NCBI RefSeq assembly: GCF_023091745.1
Contig: NC_068910.1
Coordinates: forward strand, 90,152,170 to 90,216,169
Direction: 5' to 3'
Length of the DNA: 64,000 nucleotides
Source: Budorcas taxicolor
Lineage: Eukaryota; Chordata; Mammalia; Artiodactyla; Bovidae
Shown here in pieces: positions 59,799-64,000 of this stretch (the stretch's first letter is position 1; each line of letters opens with the position of its first letter). Made by a program: the position numbers and the translations under genes. The notes below the pieces were generated by a model. It was not told where the DNA came from. It saw nothing but the letters and a program-made list of their open reading frames with translations, and searched no databases.

Positions 59799-60979
59799 AG
59801 GAGACTAAAATTGTATGTGCACAGCTCAAACAATCTAACCAAAAACTACAAAACACATTCTGTTTTGAAGTGTGTGTAGGTCAATCAAAGACTATAAATG
59901 CAACAGTAGGAGAAATGGTGATTGTATAGCCTAGATTTTACATCTCTCAGGGACTTAGTATCAGCAAATGTTGATGGCATGCAAGACAATGCAAAAAAAT
60001 TGGCAATAATTAAAATGCAGTACACATTAGTTCAGTTGAATATGACCTAATTTGAAATAACAGTGACTTAGTAAGACATCCGTTTCTATTTTCCTTACAT
60101 AAATTCTGGGAGAGAGGGTACAGTCCATTGTTGGAACAATAACTTTAAAATCATCAGTGATCCACCCACAGTTTTGCTTCTTGTTCTAACATGACTCTTC
60201 AGGAGGCAGCTATAACATTCCGGTCATCAGGAAGATGTCAAGGGCACAAGGGAGATGAGTTCCCCTCCTTTAGAAACACTTCCCAGATGTGCATAGAACG
60301 CTTCACCAGCACATTATCACATGGCCACAGTTAGCTACAATAGAGGCTTGTAAATAGACTCTTTATTCCATTCAGTCATATGTGCTGCTAGAAATCTGAG
60401 ATTCTCTAATAGGAAAAAAAGAAAAATGGATATTGGAACAGGAGGATAGGAGTTTCTGCCAAGAACTCTCTTCCACTTTTCTCTGTAATATGTCACTGAT
60501 ATCACTCTTGAGTACTACTATTACTGCCCTGGCCATGTTCCTTTAAACAGTCAAAGGACAACATTCTTACCTATTATATCCAACATAAGATTTTTTTTTT
60601 TTCTTTGTGATTTACTAGAGTTATGCTATGCTTATTTCTGTATACAAGCAGATTGCATCTTAATTGTTTTGTTAAAAACCCACTAAACTCCACATTCGAT
60701 CTCTCTCTCAAATCTTACTGTAATGTTATGCTCAACTATCGTAGAATGGCTTTCTATTATAATAGATTGTATATACAAATGACTCCGAGAGTATTTCTTG
60801 TCCTGTGTTTTCATCCAGAAAAGTGTCCATTGCTTTATAAAGAGATAAAACCTATTTTCCCTCCTCTTGAAATTGGGAAAATCTTTTTGACTGTTTTGAT
60901 GAACAGAATGCAAATGAAAATAATGCTGCATGTCTTCTGACAATAGGTTACAAATGGTGAAAGAGTTTCCACCTGATGC
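59799..60979. other. Anonymous sequence
   Basis: Nothing firm; a 105-codon frame at 60623-60940 (plus) overlaps a 100-codon frame on the minus strand and matches no family. Confidence 0.45.
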
Positions 60980-61170
60980 CTCCACTGTTGGAATGCTTTA
61001 CCTTGGAACTCAGCAGCCATGTTTTTAGGAAGTTAACATGGAAAGACCACTGGTAAGTATCTGGCCACAGCCTTAGATGCTTGAGCTGTCCCAGCTAACT
61101 GAGAACACTCACTATTTGAGCAGTAAGTAGCAGAGCCTCCTGATGATGACTGAGTCCAGTCTTTGGGCTA
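60980..61170 (+). mobile_element. MLT1 LTR internal fragment
   Basis: 'ttggaatgctttaccttgg' and 'aactcagcagccatg' match the MLT1 middle region. The remainder is too diverged to follow. Confidence 0.4.
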
Positions 61171-61380
61171 TCCCCACTGATACAGGGTGGAGCTGAGCAA
61201 AGCTGTTCCCACTGAATCCTGTCCAAAGTGCACATTACTGAGCCAGATATATATGGTCAGTTTTTAGGCTATGATGTTTTAGGGTGGTTAGTTATGCAAT
61301 ACTAGATAACAGGAACGTACATATTGAAAAAATTTAGTAACATATGTGTAAATGTACACCAGTTAAGAACTAATACATTA

Positions 61381-62020
61381 CAGGGCATATAATTCAAAAG
61401 GACATATGTAACCCAGTGTTTATTGCAGCACTATTTACAATAGACAGGACAGGAGGCAACCTAGCTATCCATCAACAAATGAATGGATAAAGAAGTTGTG
61501 GTACATACATACAATGGAATTTTACTCAGCCACAGAAAAGGAAGAAGTCTTTCAGTTGAACTGAGGCAGATGAACCTAGAGCCTATTATACAGAGTGAAG
61601 TAAGTCAGAAAGAGAAAAAAAAATATTGCTTATTAAGGCATATACGTAGAATGTAGGAAAATGATCCTGGTGAACCTATTTTCAGGACAGGAATAGAGAC
61701 ACAGATGTAGAGAATGGACTTGTAGACACAGCAGGGGAAAGAGAAGGTAGGAAGAATTGAGAGAGTAGCATTGACATATATACACTACCGTTTATAAAAT
61801 AGATAGCTAATGGGAAGCTGCTGTATAGCACAGAGAGCTCAGTCTCGTGCTCTGTAATGACCTAGAGGGCTGAGATGGGGCAGTGGAGGGAGGGAGGCTC
61901 CAGACTGAATGGATATATGTACACTTACAGCTGATTCACATTAATGTATGGCAGAAACCAATAAGACATTGTAAAGCAATTATGCTCCAATTAAAAATTT
62001 TACAGAAGAATTTGGATAAA
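61381..62020 (+). mobile_element. 5'-truncated L1 3' end with 16-bp TSD
   Basis: Last codons of ORF2 ('ccatcaacaaatgaatgg', 'gagcctattatacagag') and the 3' UTR up to an A-rich end. aagaactaata-atta flanks it (61365-61380 and 62021-62036, one mismatch). Confidence 0.9.
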
Positions 62021-62036
62021 AAGAACTAATATATTA

Positions 62037-63075
62037 AAGGTATGACTAGTCATCCAATCACATCATTTTAAACATGAGACAATCTAGGGTGAGTTTATTC
62101 AGGCAAGTTCCTTAAATCCCTACAATCATTTAGCATTGTGTACCCAAGAGTCATTTCTAAGTACTCCAATTCTTCCTATGCATAGCTTTTTTCATTCCCT
62201 CATCATATTGGAAATATGAGTTTAAGTTTTGCTGTAACAGATTTATACTGCTAGATGAGTCATAATTCAGTGATTCTCTGCCCTGCCTCTGGGATATGAT
62301 CACCTGCGTTTCCTCTAGAATCATAGGATCCTTTTCATCACTAAAGCCTCCTGAATGAGAATCTCCCTTTGGGTGCATGCATTTATGTACACATCCAACA
62401 ATTCCACATGTAATTCAAATGAACAGACAATGTTGAACCTTATTGGTATTGATCATGTTCCCTGAAGGGATGTTCCTTTTATAGCAGAAAATCACAGGTA
62501 AGAAATATTTCATACATTCAGCAACTCTAGATCTATCCTCAGACCCCATTGCTTTTGTGTGTAGGTGTGTATCTCTCTCTCTCTCTCTTGATCTAGATAG
62601 ATAGATACAGAACAAAATGGAAAATCAACAGAACATAGTTAACAAAAAATAAAAAGAGCAGATAACAGATAAAATTAAAAAGAGGACAGTTACTCTGTTG
62701 CACAATCCCATTCTATATTAAATTTTTCTAAGTCTTCTGTGCATTAGTCCTTAACTGGTTCAATTTAGTTCAACATACTAGCCAGGAACTATGTTGGGCA
62801 AGGGGATTTTGGAAGTGAAAGAGACCTGCCAGTTTAATGGAGGTTTTCAGGAAGTTGGCAATTTCAGATTTATGGGAGAAAGCCATAACACTATTTATAG
62901 GTCGCCATGGGATCACAGAACAAAGGTTCTTATTCCAACTTAGAAGCACGTGACAGAATTCATAGAGGAGACAGTACCTAAAAGGACTCTCAAAGGATCA
63001 ATCACACAAGTGTTATCTGGAGAAAAAGAGTTTGAGCATGTTATCCAAGAGGAGAACAGTATAGTAATAGTACAA
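62037..63075. other. Anonymous sequence with microsatellite
   Basis: (TC)n at 62572-62588 followed by a short (GATA)n. No gene recognised. Confidence 0.5.
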
Positions 63076-63244
63076 GGTCAGCAAACTGTGGCCCAGTTCA
63101 CTACCTATTTTTATAAATATAGTTTTATTTGAGCATAGTCGTGTCACATTGTCACAGCAGAGTTTAGTTTTCTCAGCATTGTATTCCCTGCAAAGCCAAA
63201 GATGCTTACTATCTGGGCCTCTCTAGAAAAAGTTCTGACCTCTG
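63076..63244 (+). mobile_element. hAT-like DNA transposon relic
   Basis: 'ggtcagcaaactgtggccc' at the left, 'ataaatatagttttatttg' inside, and 'aaaaagttctgacctctgac' at the right follow a well-known non-autonomous hAT-type repeat. Family name not assigned. Confidence 0.5.
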
Positions 63245-63654
63245 ACATAAAGAGGAAGATAACATCTGATGTACCATGATATATTCAAGGAATTTTTAAA
63301 AATTCAATATAATAGAATATAAACCTTACAGCAGAAAAAAAAAGAGTGTTAAGTCTAGGAATCATGAAAAAGTGCTAGTGTTAGGTTAAGGTGCTTGTGT
63401 TTTATTCATTCTGTCATGGAGAACAGACTATGAGTTTGAAGAAACAGAGTGACTTGGTCAGATTTCAGCAAGATTGCTCTGGTTGCATTGTGGAGACATT
63501 TAAGAAAACAGACAGAAGACCAATTTAGAAGGGAGATATATTGAGGGCCTGAAGTAGGACAAAGAAAAGGGAAGAATAAGGGGAGCTGTGCAGAAGCTTT
63601 TCAGTAGGTGTAATTAGCAAAACTTGCTGAAATTTACCTTTCTTCGTTGAAATA
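63245..63654. other. Anonymous sequence
   Basis: 63430-63560 may belong to the same unassigned old repeat as 9905-10010 ('gattgctctggttgcattg'). Nothing else. Confidence 0.3.
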
Positions 63655-64000
63655 TATCTACAAATTTTCAATACCCTCCCCTGAAGAAATGGAACCTAAT
63701 TGCTCTTTCCTTGAACCAGACCTAGGGACTCCTTTCTAACCAATACACTGTGACAGAAGTGATGGTATATGGCCTCCCATGCAAAGTCACAAGGATCATA
63801 GCTCACTCCTAACAATCTTTGCTCTAGAGGAAGCCAGCCACCATATCATTAATACTCAAGCAACCCTAGGACAGTTGTATAGGAAGAGGAATGGAGCTCT
63901 CCCGCAAACAGCCAGGACTAATTTGCTAGCAATGTGAGTGAGCCACCTGGGAACCTCTGAAGCCTTCAGTTGAGATGAGCTGACATCTTTTTTCTTCTTA
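63655..64000 (+). mobile_element. MLT1 LTR, cut by window end
   Basis: MLT1-like order: 'tgacagaagtgatggtata', 'gaggaagccagccaccata', 'gtgagtgagccacctggg', 'gccttcagttgagatgagc'. The element continues past the right edge. Confidence 0.55.

Noticed and set aside
60623..60985. Opposed 105- and 100-codon frames
   Set aside because: They overlap on opposite strands, are low in complexity and match no known family.

Overview
The window looks like ruminant (probably bovid) nuclear DNA. The signature is its repeats: BovB (RTE-type) LINEs, tRNA-derived Bov-tA SINEs, dimeric BovA2 SINEs with (AGC)n tails and CHR-2-like SINEs. These lie over older mammalian L1, L2, MIR, MLT1 LTRs and Tigger-type DNA transposons. 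I found no intron-containing host gene, no tRNA or rRNA gene, and nothing prokaryotic. By my boundaries BovB alone covers about 15.5 kb, close to a quarter of the window.

Layout. Positions 1-5260 are AT-rich with L2/MIR relics. They contain the one host-gene-derived feature: an intronless, full-length retrocopy of IER3IP1 (2125-3607) with an uninterrupted 82-codon frame (2208-2456), poly(A) signal, poly(A) tail and a 10-bp target-site duplication (TSD). Positions 5260-24620 are mostly anonymous sequence with scattered SINEs, BovB 3' ends, MLT1 pieces and two candidate solo LTRs. A 5'-truncated L1 lies at 24621-26740 on the minus strand. At 28730-30627 a 5'-truncated BovB still carries an unbroken 625-codon reverse transcriptase frame with FIDYAK and YADD motifs. 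A BovA2 with (CAG)17 sits at its 5' edge.

Positions 37.4-57.7 kb are a dense transposon-in-transposon district. A BovB with inverted 5' half sits inside an L1 (37388-39518). A Tigger-type element (42896-44162) is split by a BovB and by a SINE head. A nearly complete BovB (49659-52880) lies tail-to-tail with a second one (52903-57735). That second BovB is bounded by a 10-bp TSD, contains an inverted filler, and has swallowed a third BovB insertion (53769-56758, own 7-bp TSD) that is itself inverted in its middle. Ordered TSDs let most of the nesting be read directly. Positions 57.7-64 kb return to anonymous AT-rich sequence with one L1 (61381-62020, 16-bp TSD), one SINE, a hAT-like relic and MLT1 pieces.

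There is no multi-gene system here. The items worth follow-up are the IER3IP1 retrocopy, the intact BovB RT frame, and the BovB rearrangement structures, which record template jumping and twin priming. Family names rest on my recall of consensus sequences, not on a search.
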